Origin: Nageia nagi
Lineage: Eukaryota > Pinophyta
Assembly: GCA_050084985.1 (NCBI GenBank)
Contig: JBITNC010000001.1
Location: forward strand, 98,890,001 to 98,954,000
Length of the DNA stretch: 64,000 nt
Direction: 5' to 3'
The position numbers and the translations under genes are program-made. Below, piece after piece: positions 1-12,762 of this stretch (the stretch's first letter is position 1; the number at the start of each line of letters is the position of its first letter). The notes beneath the pieces were generated by a model that was given only the letters and a program-made list of their open reading frames with translations, was not told the origin of the DNA and did not search any database.

Positions 1-742
1 GCACTTCAATCAGGATAATTGTTTCTAATTTGAACACTATTTGTGTATTGTTTGGCGATGACTGGGTGAAGTTTATCTATATTAGGGAGAACCCATTGCT
101 TTCTAGTAATAATAGGACTATTTTATATTATTGGGATACTATTTTAAGACTAATATATACTCCATAAGGTCTATTATGACTCCTAATGATTAGGCATTGT
201 TTGAAAATTATTTGACATATTTTTTGAGGATAGAGTTCATGCTCTAAAGGTTATACTTAATGATACATTGATTATCGTTGAATATGAAGATTAATGATAT
301 TCTCTAAGATTACAAAGTTAGTATTATGTGGCGATTCAAGGAATGATTTTTGCATAATGAAAGCTACAATTTATGACGAGTTAGAAAATCTTGGAGTTGT
401 CTTGAAGCTAGATGATAACACATGCATTGGAGGAGTATTCTTGAATCAGTTTGAACTTGGAAGATATGATTTAGTAGATTTCATGTATTCTTGTAAGAAT
501 ATGGTACTTCAAAATTCTTACACAACATGTATGGATTTTGATGGATTACAATTGGGACCAACCCAATCTTTAAATTACCTAATTTATTGATGCATTTAGA
601 CTAAAGGATATATGGAAGAAAAAGTTTTAGCACATGAGAAAATCAGCTACAACAATTGGAATACACAATTTCTTGGGATCAAGCAATTCCAATAAGGGAG
701 GCTTTATCATGTATATTTTTTACACTTATGCCTTTTGGAAAT
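1..742 (+). other. Unassigned edge sequence, possible 3' end of an LTR element
   Basis: No known domain is visible. An open frame of 98 codons runs from 294 to 590 on the plus strand, but I recognise no family in it and its codons look no different from the surroundings. The stretch at 671-704 reads like the end of an LTR-element coding region: a 'cttgggatcaagcaattcc' run followed by a purine run at 692-700, close in form to the 3' end of element F (23496-23525). This suggests the left edge is the decayed 3' internal part of a gypsy element. Confidence 0.3.
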
Positions 743-2936
743 TTGTAATGACCCATGGGGTCCACTGGGGGCTTGACGTCACCCTTTAGGGGATGTCTAA
801 GCACATGTTAATTATAATTTAGGAGTGAATTTGGTAGGTAGGAGCATTTATTAGTACTTTCACATGTATTTAGGAACCATGTAACCAAGCAAAGGGAAAT
901 AATGGGTCCTAGAGATAAAATTATGACCCCAATGTGGGCTGCCTCCCTCCTTAGATAAGTAATAGGATTTTAGTGATGTTATGTTTGATTGTTGAGATCT
1001 CAAGGTTGATTACAAATATCTCAAGTACATGTCCATGCACTAGATCATTGGAACAAAGCACTTGATGAATTATAGGTAGGATCTAGACATCAAGGTGATA
1101 CACCTAACTATTTATAGATCCAATGCATGATTAAGAGGGAGCTTATGATGAATTTTGATATTGATATTTAACACTTTGGAGTTGGTGTGAGCCATATATT
1201 AGGCCTCTTATTGGATGAAAACCTAGAAAGAGAGTAATCTAATGAGATGTATTCACTACCAAGTTTAGGAGCATTACTTTTATCCACTTGTGGAACACTA
1301 GGAGGTAGGCAGATCCCTTTGGTGGAGCACCTATCTTGTTTGAGGGAGTAGAGATTAAGTTCTTCATTTCCATATGTAGGTGTGAGATTTCAATCTTATG
1401 AGAGCATTTTTATTATTTTTTAGTGCTTAATCTAGCCTCGATAGCTAGACATAATCCCTATTATGCCATAGTTGCATTATACTTACTCCATTTGATGATA
1501 TATTAAGGCATGAGCCTTTGGATATCATATTTTGTGTGGCATTTGAGAATCATTATGTGATATTTGTATTTTTTAAGCTTGGATATTGCCTTAATTGGTG
1601 CATTGTATCTTTTGTATAATATTTTTGGCATAAAATAATTTTGGTTTATCACAAAATAGAATCCCTAATAATGACATACATTTTTGTTAATTTTTTGGAG
1701 TTTGATTCTTGTAGTTTTAGATAATCATTTAGGAAAAATAGTTTTCAACAAAAATATAAATTTTAGGTACCATTCATTCTGTACAATATTTTTATTAGTA
1801 GCAAAGAAATATATATCAAATCAATTAATGATATCTTTACATATTTGATGTATTTGTTAAGTTTTTGATTATTAACAATATTATTTTTTCATCTTTGATA
1901 TTTATTGGAGACAAGGAAGTTGTGCTAGACATGAAATCAATATATTTTTTTCTTTTTTTGATAATATTTTAATTTAATATTTCAAATGCTATAATAATTT
2001 CAAAACCATCTCTTTATATGAACTATATTTTCATCTTTATACCTATATGATATTTCCAATTGTTTTGATTTTAAATGTAATTATCACCCATATATCCAAT
2101 ATGAGAGCATCATATTATATGATATTATTGTTACTATTGAAAATGAATACTTATTCCATAAGGATTTTCCCATTATCTAGTAAAATGAGAAGTATTCATT
2201 CCCCTACCCCATGGTTGCATTTAGAGATATCAATGAATAAGGTCTACATATTATCTTCATTTTTTGGTAGAATTCACACACGAATATGAAATTTATTCAT
2301 CAATGGAATTAGTATTATAAGAATTAACATCAATGGGAAATCCAACAATAACTTTCCTTTATATTGATTTTTGATTCATAAGATAAAACCAAATTGTAAA
2401 AGGTCTGCATCAAACATAAAGTTTTAATGATATGCAATTGAGTAATCATATTGTATGAAATAACTTATTTTATTCAACCTTTAGTGTCTTAAATTTTTAT
2501 TTATATATAAACTATTACAAAACATAAATTTTTAATTGGATAATATCAAACTTCATAGCCAATTAAAATATTATTTATGTAGTAGATGGCCCTCTCCTTA
2601 TTATCATTTTTTTGTTCTAATATAAAACCTAAGATATTTGTTCTAGCTAAAATATACAAATATAAATGAATATCTACTTACAATGGTGTTAGCATTATAA
2701 AAATCAATATAAATATTTTTAATTGACTCAAAAGACATGATTGAATTTAGACTTTTGTTATCATAAGTGAAATCATAGATTGTTGCAGTTAAGACTTTTC
2801 CTCGAATACTCTATAGTTCTTATTTTGATTGACTCAAAAGATGCTTGTAGTTGGTATCCAAATGCTACTATACTATAAAAACTATCCATTTTTGCACATG
2901 AGAAGGCATGATGCCATGTGTCTATTCTTATAAATA
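743..2936. other. Unassigned AT-rich sequence, possible LTR beginning at 743
   Basis: A TGTAATGACCC start at 743 follows the purine run noted just upstream, so an LTR on the plus strand may begin here. I cannot find its end or a second copy in the window. The remainder is AT-rich and stop-filled in all frames; an 80-codon open frame at 2047-2289 shows no recognisable feature. Confidence 0.2.
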
Positions 2937-2941
2937 GTGAA
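2937..2941. repeat. Target site duplication of element E, left copy
   Basis: GTGAA, identical to 28436-28440 on the far side of the element. Confidence 0.7.
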
Positions 2942-4276
2942 TAAGTGTCCGATGAAATTTTTAATTAACTTGAAACTTAGGTGTTACTAATCTCCTTCTG
3001 ATGGACCTTTCTATTGTATGAAGGGAATGGACCAACTAGCTCCAAGCAGTTGGTACTCAAACCTTACAAGGTTTCATCAATATGAAGGAGAAACCTAATT
3101 CTATAGATCACTATTAATGTTAATCTAGGAGACAATTTAAAAGGTATGATGCTTTGTATGAGCCAATATCATTCCTTGAATTTGTTGAGTGGTTATGCTC
3201 TTAAGAAATCATGAAATAATTTGAAAGCAATTGAACATGAAAGTAAACCTATTGCAGATTTGTGACTATGGCCAAAAAATAATTGCAATACAAATAAATA
3301 CAAGAAAGAAATCAAAATAAAATTAAAACAAACAAGAAATTTTATTTACATTTTAAACCTATGGGGAAGAGACTTTAGGGACTGGATTAACTTGGTGAAT
3401 TCTTGCCAAGTTCAATATAGTATAAAGTGCTTCCCCCCTTATATTAAAACTAAAACTATTTCATCACAATACATTATGTTACAATCACTACTCAATAAAT
3501 AAAATAAAATATAAAAAAAACAAAGCTTTATTTACTTCAAAATATTGGTTGTGCCATTACAAAAAGACTGTGTGTCTACAACAATAGTTGCATATGATTT
3601 TAGCCTATACTAATAATATAATTATAAAATTATGTATGAATTAAAATTTGATGATTATAATTTTACAATGGGATCCATGGGCCTACATATCCTCTCCCAA
3701 ATCCTTATTTTCTCAACAGACAAACTAAATAAAGTAAATGACATGCTAAAAATAGAGTGTTTGTTACAACAACTATCCATTCCATGAAATGTGGATTTGG
3801 TTGATGAATTTCTCACATATTTATCATTTATTTCACTTTAGAACCATTTATGATGGATTCCTCAATATTATACCACACCCTCAACTCTTCTTGACTAAAG
3901 TCTTCTCTATTATTACATTTTTAAATTTCTAGGAATAGGTCTAACATACTTTTCGTAGTAATCTTTTTGTAGCCTGCATACATTCTACAATATTGATAGA
4001 CAACATCATGTAGATCATAAAAAAATTCCAATAAACCAATAACACACACACACACACACAAATAACAAGTAATAGAATACTTTATCATAAATATTACTTA
4101 TATCAATCCGTTTCACATTTATAAGCATAAGTAATACATATTAGTAAAACCCATCAGTAATACATATTAGTAAAACTCATCAAAGTGTTTATACACATAT
4201 TCAACATATAAGCACTTTTAGGGGTATATGAATAGGAAATTAAGTGAATGATGAGTCTAAAACTATATACTCATCA
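2942..4276 (-). repeat. Element E 3' LTR
   Basis: Aligns by eye along its length with 27129-28435, for example the shared 'catcaatatgaaggagaaa' and 'catattcaacatataagca' segments. The right edge ends CATCA next to the purine tract; the left edge reads TAAGTG where the other copy has TGAAACC, so the terminal TG has decayed. It contains an (AC)n run absent from the other copy. Confidence 0.8.
4042..4061. repeat. (AC)n microsatellite
   Basis: Ten AC dinucleotides in element E's left LTR. The right LTR has no equivalent, so it arose after insertion. Confidence 0.9.
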
Positions 4277-5810
4277 TTCTCCCCAATCAAAACTGTTGCA
4301 TGTCCTCATGCAAGTAAAACATATATGGAGCAACTGATGTAGAAATGGGTTATGATGGAGGAAGAAATAAGGATTAATAATAGTGGTGGTGGAGGTTTGT
4401 TGAAAAGTATTTATATTCTTTCCTCTCTTTTATGAAATTCTTATTCAGACTTTTTTTCTCATTCTATTAAGCTTTCCACTTTGACTACAATCATTTTGTA
4501 GTTTGTAACTATGCAAACTTGTTTAAAAACTTGTAGGTAATATTTTTTCAAACTTGATTAGAATGGAATGAAATTTTTTATGTAACTTATGTCCATAAAA
4601 ATAGACTCAAAATCTAAATTTCAAACCAAAATTATCAGATAGCAAAATTTATGGTACTTTATAACATTCTAAAAATTATATGAGTTTAACTATATAGGTC
4701 TACTTGAAAACATGTAGATGAATGTTTTACAAAAGTACTCAAGATGGAATTAAATTTTATATGTAACTTATATCTATATAAATATACTTAGAACCCAAAT
4801 TTCAAGTCAAAAGGATGACTATAGCAAACATTATATCATCTAATAATATTTTAGAAATTGTACGATTTGTTTTCTTAGTAATTAAAATACTTTTTTTTTT
4901 AGTAATTGTAGGACTTTTTTGTATTTTTTTGTAATAGTCTTAAAACAAACTTTTACAGAGTCATAAATTTTCAATGAAAATTATATGAAAATATCCTTTT
5001 CATGGTAGATTATCTTCAGGACTATCATTGTAATTACTATTTTATAGTAAGTAAAATTATCTTTTTGCAATAGCAAATATAACATAAACTTCTAGTCATC
5101 AATTGAATTCTTTATTTCCCAACCAATATTACTAGTTTCATATAATATCCTATACTACAACATCATCTTTTACTTAACATTTCAGTAGAATATTTATGAA
5201 GAAGATTACATTTATGTAAAAACTGTATTTCTATTGTATAGAGAAATTATATACAACTAAAGACTAAATGAATACTTCGCTCGAATGAAAGGCTTCCACC
5301 ATTCCACATCCTTGTGAAAGAGTGAAATATGAAAGGAAGGAAAGGGATGAAGATGATATATATAATTTGAATGAACTTTACAAAATGAATGATTAAAATT
5401 CAAAAATGAAAAATGAAAGACATAGAGTAATACCTTGATAGGAGACTCATATAATATGATGATTATATTGCCAATATGAACAAATGAAATCTTCTTATTC
5501 TTGGTATTTTTCATTGACATAAGATTTTGTTTACACTTGAGATGCTCTTGCATCAAACACATCAAGTAATATAATTTATAATATTTTATCAAGTCAATTA
5601 TCTTGTTGTTTCTCCAATGATGCTCCTTGGATGAAATATTTGCTACCTTGTAAAAGATATCCTGTGAGAATGCAACAAATAACTACAAAAGTGTTACTAG
5701 TGTCTAATTGGAATACTTTTGAGAAATAGTTGAAGTAAACATGAAAGTGTTCTAGCTTGAGGGAAAGTAAGAAACTCTCAACAAGTTGGATCCCCCAATC
5801 CAATTTGGAT
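4277..5810 (-). other. Element E internal sequence, left part
   Basis: Lies between E's 3' LTR and the insertion point of element D. The minus-strand polypurine tract is at 4277-4284. Two short minus-strand open frames (5257-5592 and 5594-5803) have no recognisable motif and are rich in aromatic and hydrophobic residues, as random AT-rich frames are. No retroelement domain was seen. Confidence 0.5.
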
Positions 5811-5967
5811 TCATCTCTTTTCTACAGTGTGTTGATCAATATAATGTAACCTCAGGGGTTTGGTATAGTCATGTTCTCTATTTCCCATAATAGTAGGGTC
5901 CTTGAAAGAGAAGAAGATGGTGGGGATGCACTCATATTGGTTTTTTTCTCAATCTTTGGGTTCTAGG
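5811..5967 (-). repeat. Element D 3' LTR, inner end fragment
   Basis: Matches the primer-proximal part of the right LTR at 19150-19306, ending at the shared 'ctcaatcttt..ggttctagg', where copia element C interrupts it. Confidence 0.7.
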
Positions 5968-6461
5968 TGTTGGAATGTATAATGCATTATTCTAAAGGTT
6001 TTATAATAATTTCTATGTAAGTTCACAAATACTTAAGGGTATCATTTGATACCTTAAGTATTTAAGTGAATATGATAATGTAACTTGTCCTACACTCCAT
6101 GTCATGAGCATGCCCCTTGGGTAAAAGGATGTGCATGTCATGGCTTTTGTACATTGGGTAAAAGGGTGATCCAAAGAGGGATTTTGGAATATAAAAAAAA
6201 GGCTCCCTCATTGGATCATATACCAATTTGTGGAGTAAAATTATGCTATAGGATAGTGTTTAGGAGAAAAGTGTAGGAGGATTATAAGAGTTCATATTTT
6301 TTATGAAGAGAGATCTAGTTAGTGGATGTACTTCTAGTTGGAGGAACCACTTACATTTTGTTTATCTTTGTGAGATTACTTTATGAGTTGTTAGATGTGT
6401 ATTGTGAGTGTCATGTGATCTTGAAGTATAGGGTTGTTCATGTTACAGTTTAATTCTCTCA
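5968..6461 (+). repeat. Element C 5' LTR (copia, A family)
   Basis: 494 bp beginning TGTTGGAATGTATAATGC and ending in CTCA. It aligns end to end with the reverse complement of 36423-36913 and 44774-45266, including the shared 'gtattaagtg/atgataatgtaac' region and the conserved 'catgagcatgcc' block. Confidence 0.85.
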
Positions 6462-6463
6462 TT

Positions 6464-6475
6464 TGGTATTAGAGC
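6464..6475 (+). promoter_or_regulatory. Primer binding site of element C
   Basis: TGGTATTAGAGC lies two bases after the LTR. The usual plant initiator-Met site is TGGTATCAGAGC, so one C-to-T change is seen. Confidence 0.8.
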
Positions 6476-8341
6476 TACTTGGAGGCTCCTCTTCACACCC
6501 TTCATTTGGAGTCTTCATTATTCAACCTAATATTAATTAAGGTGACATAGTGTGATAGGGGTCAAAGGTGATGAATATTTATGTGTTGTCTTCCCATTGG
6601 CCTCCCCAAGTCCATCTCACCATAATAGGGCCAAAGGCTCTTGTTGGATTCATAGACATGCTGGTAAATGTAGCATCACTATGTTCTCCTCTATGCCCTC
6701 ATTTGTGCCCTACTCAAGTTGCTCTTCTTCCCTACTCCACTTCTTCTTTTGCACCTCTTCTATTCATCTAGTTCACTCACCATGTGCCATTCTAAATAGA
6801 GTGAGAGTAATTTTTTTTGGTGGGTAATGACAAGATTGTTTGACAAAAAAAAAAATGGGGGCAACATAGACCTTTTTTTTTTCTCTTTTTTCCTTACACT
6901 CATGAGGTGTCTCCTTGATAAAAAAAGGGTATCTCTTAGATCTTATCAATAGTCACATGTGCTTTATTAGCATTGATATGACTTGAAGAGCAATGAGTGA
7001 CCCACCAAGTTGACCCTTTCTCAGCAATTGTAGCCTCTCCTTAGCCCTACAACCCTTTTTTGCTATAGATTCTCCTCTTATCCCTTTTGGCCCCTTGTAC
7101 CTTTTCCAAATTGCTCCTTCTACATTTTATTTTTTTGAGTTATTTCTCACATATGGTTTTTAGGCATTTAAGTTTTTAATTGCTTACACGTCTTCTTGTT
7201 GGTGCAAGCAATTTTTTTTCTTGCAGCACTATACATTTAGTTAGATCATTATTCTTATTTTCTGACTTGGAGTGTTTAGAGGATTACAATGTGCTTTAAA
7301 GTATCTGACTTAGTGTCCTTAGAAGGAAAGTTGCATTAATAGCTAAGTCAAATTAAATAGGTTATCATCATTTCCTCTCTAATTGATTATTTTTTAAAAT
7401 ATAACAAATATTTTTTTTATGCCTAGAAGTAAAATTTTTTAATCTTTATGATTAATATTTTACTTAAGATAGTTATTTATGTCGAGAAATATCTATTTTT
7501 GCATGCAATTACTTAATTAAGAATATTCATTAAAGGGATCCATTTAAAAAAAAAAGTAAAAGAGAGGGAGAATTTATAATTCTTTTTTAATACTTAGAAT
7601 TTTTTTTTTAGCATGCAAAATACTTTTAAGGATAAAGTATTAAATTAAGCTAAGTATGCTATCTTTAGGGGTACAAATTTAAGTAAAAAGGGGGAATTGT
7701 TTTGTATTTACTTAAATTTTTAGAATGGATGCATACTTAGAATATAATTTTTAGCATACAAGTAGTTTTTCTTAGTTAAATTTCTAAGGTAAAACTAGTA
7801 TGCTATCTTTAGGGGATAAATTCTTTTTAAGTAAAAATGGGGGAATATGTATAAACTTTACTTAAATATTTATCTTTATATTACATGTCTATCCCTATGC
7901 AAAGTTAACTTAATTTGATGCATTCTTATTACTTAATTTCAAAGCTATGGAATGATGCATGCTAAGTATTTTTTCTCTTATGAAAAGTTATTGGACTTGT
8001 GCAAATTATGGAAATGATGCATTTATCCTCTATACAAAGTTAACTTGTGCAAGTTATGGACCTATGTAAAGATGTCCTTTAGGGGTTAGCAAAACCCATT
8101 AGACTCCTAGGTTTCAAAAATTGCAAATGGATGATGCTTACTTATGCTCTTTTACATCATGTTTCACATTTTGATTTATTTACTTATGTAAAATCATAAA
8201 CATTGATTGAGCAACCCCTTAAAATGAACACATCCACATGTACATTCTGTAACATGACTTGTTTGGGGAGCCATGAGGTGAGGATAGGTAGATTGGAGCC
8301 TTTAAGTACAACAATTAAAATGAGGAAAAGTTCATACTTCC
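6476..8341 (+). other. Element C leader, no intact gene
   Basis: Non-coding leader of the copia family shared with element A. It contains several blocks of TTTACTTAA-like sequence with a recurring 'gctatctttaggg' phrase (7659, 7802). The open frames at 6552-6827 and 6568-6771 overlap each other and match no family. Confidence 0.55.
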
Positions 8342-8582
8342 AAATGGTTAAGACTTACACATATATAAACAATACTCGAACTATTAAAAATACATAAAAC
8401 TCTTTAGACTTGACCAAAAATTTGACAAAAGACTAAGTATAGAGAAAAGACTATTTATATGATTATTTACAAATGAGAAAAGGGAAGAAGTGGGAACTAG
8501 GAAAGATTTATTGAAATGAATGAAAGAATAAGAAATACTAGAATATTACCCTATTCCTAGAGTGCAATTATGAAAGAATACA
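8342..8582 (-). repeat. Element D 3' LTR, outer end fragment
   Basis: Aligns closely with 25463-25704, from 'atggttaagacttacacat' to the terminal 'agaataca'. The middle of this LTR, about 1.5 kb, is missing here. Confidence 0.85.
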
Positions 8583-9249
8583 ATCTTTTGGTAGATCTCA
8601 GGGTCTCTGCCTACTAGAGAATAGGACCCTTTACTTACTAATGCCTTGCCTACCCAAATGAAGCTTTTGTAGGTGTGTCTGATGGTGGAATTAGCTTTGT
8701 CAGGAGAAAAGATTGAGTCTTCTTATTCAAGTCCTTTAAATCTTGGTAATCAACTTGTGATAGCATAGAGTAAGCTTGTATCTACTTTGAACCCTATCAG
8801 CACATTTTTCATCCTCCTAGCATGTAGGAATATTACAGTTGCCTCCTAGGTGAGGTCATTTATTTATTGTAAGTTTGAGATTTATTTCTTAGAGAAATAT
8901 TATTCTAAAAATTGAATGGTATTTTCCACCCATCTAGTAGCACTACCCTATACATCTTACTCTTCCTACAACTTGGGAGCTTTCATTTGAACCAAAGCAT
9001 GAAAGAATTTACTTATAAAGCTAATCCCTATGTTGAGTTAGTGTTTATTGATGTCTATATGGAACACAAGATCTTGTAATTCATAGATATCCCATATTCT
9101 CCTCAAAAATGTCTTCCTTTTCCTAGGGGTAATAGTAGATAAATTCTTTTCTATGAGGGATCTTAACCAACTCTACATTCTCTCAAGTACTAACCTTGGT
9201 ATATCTAGAGCTAATTTGTGAAGACCAATCTAGATAGTAAATTGTCGTA
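8583..9249 (-). other. Element D 3' untranslated region
   Basis: Lies between the D LTR fragment and the additional coding region. No motif or convincing polypurine tract was found; a weak 'accaaaagat' purine run abuts the LTR on the minus strand. Confidence 0.4.
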
Positions 9250-12200
9250 GAGCTTGTTCCATATGAATCTTAATCAAATGCAACTATGATAAGCTCACCA
9301 ACTTCTCTCCTATCTGTTCCACTAGGGATTTCCTAAAGCTCTTTATAATCAATAACTTTGTATTATTATCACTGAGTACTTTATTAGTTGCTACTATCTT
9401 CTTCAATTCTTCTCCAAGTTTTTTGGCCTTTTTATTATTGCAACTTTATCTTTGAAATCTTTTATTTGTTTATTTACCTTATCTAGCTCAACTTTTCCTT
9501 CTACCAGGCTCTTCTCAAACTTGGACTTCTGCTTTTCTAGTTTTTCTAGTAAACATTTATTTTGATTCTACAACCCAGCAATTATTTTATCTTTGAGGAA
9601 GCAATCCTTTTTATATTAATATATATTTTTATTTAGTATATCAATCTTATTCTCCATAGCCTAGAGGCTTTTGCAAGTTGCCATAGAAATATTTACAACA
9701 ACCTAGATTGATCTATGGTTGGGGCACTCTGTATATTTACATTTATGATTATCATGGGAGTAGTATCTAATCATACTTATTTAAAGGGAATCTACAATAT
9801 TTTAATATCTCTCATCTTCATAACTTTACTCAAAATTATAAAATCTTGCTCTGAGAGAACATAAGTTTATTTACAAAAGTTGCCCAATGAATGGGCTCTA
9901 GTACTTGTGTTGAAAAAATACTTTTAATGTCCTCTTGCAAGGTTGTAAAAAATGGAATTAAATAATGTTGTAATGTACTTACTACTAAAGTGGATGCTAG
10001 AGTTTTTGTGGGGTTTGCCATGCTTTGTGAGTGGTTGTCGATACTTCAACTTCCTCTTCTTCTTCTAGTGGATTCTCCTTTTCAAGAACATTATCTGTTG
10101 GGTTGGAGTCTTTTTTCTTTTATGGATCCTCCTCCTCATCTTGTTCTACTCCACCTTTGATCACTATGGTACCACCCATACTAAGAACATTACCCTCACC
10201 TTGCTAGATTTCATCCCCTGCTTCTTCCTATGCATCTTGGTAGGTGACAATGTTTGTGCTTTGGAGTCTTTATGTATCTTCAGCATCAAACATTTCTATT
10301 TCCTCCATAATGGACTTTGATATCTCTTGAATAACTTTTGGATATGGGGGTGTAGTCTTAGGCACTTACTACTATGTGTTTTAGGGCTTCTTTTCTTCTT
10401 CCTCTGGGGTTTTCTTGGCTTAGGCCTATGCCAAAGTGTGAATTCTTCTCTTCTTTATTGGTTGTTTTGAAATAGATGGTTCACTAGCTCTACTATCTTT
10501 GCTACCCTATTTGATTTCCTTTAAAATTAGGTGGGAGAGGTTTTACCATTTCTATAAGTGGATCTTATATATACTAGGCTTCCTAGTATTTATCATAGTT
10601 GAATTCACCAAATAATTGGTTTTCAACATGATGAATCTTAATGGTGTATTAAAATCTAAATTTGGTAAAATAATGAATTTTTTTGGGTATCCTACCCAAC
10701 TTATCTTTCAAATGAGATAACACCTTCAGGTCCAAGATAAATTATTACCTTCTAACCTCCCATTTTTTATATTTTTTAATACCTTAGAGGGTTAACCATG
10801 ACTTATTCAAAGTTCTAAATTCCCACTTCAAGGATGCCTCAACTTCTAACTCAATTTGATTTCAAAATATTCCACATGAGGCCTTATCTCATGGGAAAAA
10901 GCTAGGTACTTTTTATTTGAATTTATAATCTTTGTAATTTCTCCTGGTGGGTCATACATCCATGGGGCATCTATCATTTCTAACTTAAAATTTTGTACAA
11001 TAAAATAGGCTATATCTATCCTTATAACCTATTTTTAATGAAGTAAAATTTTCTATAGTTGCTAGTATATTTACAATAGGTTTGAAGTTACCCTTGGACC
11101 CATATTTGGTATCTATAGCACACATCTGCCTACCCATTTCTATAGAATATAGTTGGGTAGTAACAAATTTATGTAGGAAAAATGGATTTTCAAAATATCC
11201 ATACCTCATGATTATAGTCCAATCTTTCAACAAATACTAGTCACCAACCTTATTTTCTCCTTGAAGCTCCCTTATGGTGGTCTAGCATAGTTTGTTAGGT
11301 GGCTTCCTTTTCAATATCTCCACCATCAATGTGTAGAATTTGTCCATAAACTCATAGTATGACCCATGCAACTTGGTCAATATAGAAAGCCTTAAATCAA
11401 TTGGTACAAAGGGCTTGTGGTTAGTGTAGTAGGTTCAACTTGAAGTCCTGCTTCCACAAATTTTTCAAGATTTTGATGGACCAAGAGCCACCATAAATAA
11501 GAAGAATGTCAAAAATCTAATTTCTCAATTTTGAAGATATTTTTTCTCATTTAATTTGAATAAAAGTTAGGGAAATCATAGTATACATGTGCCTCTATAA
11601 TATTGTAAGCCATTCTCATCATAGCTTCATCTACTTCTATCCAAGTCATCTTTCCAAGAATGACTGCTAAAGCTTGCATCACCTTTTCAAATGAGGTGAT
11701 GTCATAACTGTGCATGAGTTTTATGGATCTCCCCTTGTATATTTCATCAATATAGTTTAGCATTTCTTCATCATTCCTATAAAATTATCCTTTCATGCTT
11801 TAAATCAATTTGCTTTTTTATGTGAAATATCTAATCTGCTGGGACTACAAAGGCCTATACAATAGACTTAGAAGAATAATCTAACACTAGCTCAAATTTT
11901 GACCTAGATTTCCCATCTTACTGTTAGTCCTTGAAAACTTTTATCTCATAACCCTATTAGCTATGTTTGAGTGCAAAAACATACATTAACTTAGGATAGG
12001 TGAATGATTCATATGGCACATAATAGGCCAAGCCCTGATAAATGATTATATCTCTTTTGGACTCAACAAGAGATTTTCCTTTACATGCAACCTTGAGCTT
12101 CAGGTGCTGTAATAGGATCTGCATGGGATCAACATGCCATGTATCCATGTGATTAATCACCCCCATTTTTATCTAATTTACTCCAAGAGAATTTTATAGG

Positions 12201-12300
12201 TATTCATTTTGAATAGTATTGAGATCAAAATCTACTCCCTCACATTCACTTTTATATTGTGGCTTGGTTGCCAACATGGTCTCTAAGATCTTCTTTGCAA
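9250..12300 (-). pseudogene. Element D additional ORF downstream of integrase, coiled-coil protein, broken
   Basis: Tat-lineage gypsy elements often carry an extra ORF of unknown function. Here a 3-kb stretch downstream of integrase holds minus-strand coding fragments in a consistent order: 11957-12166, 11551-11763, 10985-11233 and 9836-10021. Further fragments are joined only by shifting frame. The C-terminal part (about 9250-9560) translates to a Lys/Glu-rich heptad-like stretch such as EKLEKQKSKFEKS and KKAKKLGEELKKI, typical of a coiled coil. The middle (about 10050-10450) is rich in Glu and Lys codons, seen on the plus strand as cttctt runs. I recognise no enzyme motif. Similarity to an envelope protein cannot be judged from this sequence. 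Confidence 0.5.
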
Positions 12301-12762
12301 TGTAGGTTTGCATTGAGAGCTTGAAACTTTATAATACTAGACTATGCAATTCTCTTTCTCCTCACTCAATTACTCTGTATGCTCTAAGCTTAGGTTCTCT
12401 TAAAGAATTATGCTCAAAAATCCACTAAGTGAGGAATAGAAGAGTATATGAACATGTTTTATCACTCTAAGGTTTGTTGTTGATGCAACTAGTAATGGTA
12501 ATTAATGTTCAAGGATTGTCAATTTTTATGCATTATGAATTTGTGGATGATAGGTAAAAGTGAATTGATTCAGAGTGTGCTGAATTCAAATTGGAAGATA
12601 AGGTATGATGGGTGAAAGATCCAAGGAAATCCTTTTCTTAAATGCTTATCCTTTTGATTGATAGTTGTTAGCTAGCAAGTTGTAATTCCACATCATGCTT
12701 AGTTAATGCTTCACATTAATGGCTACCTATCTCCTTTGGAATGCTTTTTTTTAAAGGTAGTG
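12301..12762 (-). other. Element D spacer between extra ORF and minisatellite
   Basis: AT-rich, no domain seen. Confidence 0.4.

Larger units (their letters stand above)
5968..8341 (+). mobile_element. Element C: truncated copia element, LTR plus leader only
   Basis: A plus-strand LTR (5968-6461) of the same family as element A's LTRs is followed by a primer site and about 1.9 kb of leader. Parts of the leader match element A's leader on the opposite strand: 7500-8110 against 42310-42900, and 8200-8330 against 42110-42280, including 'gggagccatgaggtgagga'. At about 8341 it stops abruptly against the distal end of element D's LTR. No gag or pol is present. The likely history is insertion into D's left LTR, then one deletion that removed C's coding region and most of that LTR. 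Confidence 0.75.

Noticed and set aside
5257-5803. Two consecutive minus-strand ORFs in element E
   Set aside because: No motif, composition like random AT-rich frames, not convincing as gag.
6552-6827. Plus-strand ORFs in the copia C leader
   Set aside because: Two overlapping frames over the same bases, with no counterpart recognised in element A's leader.
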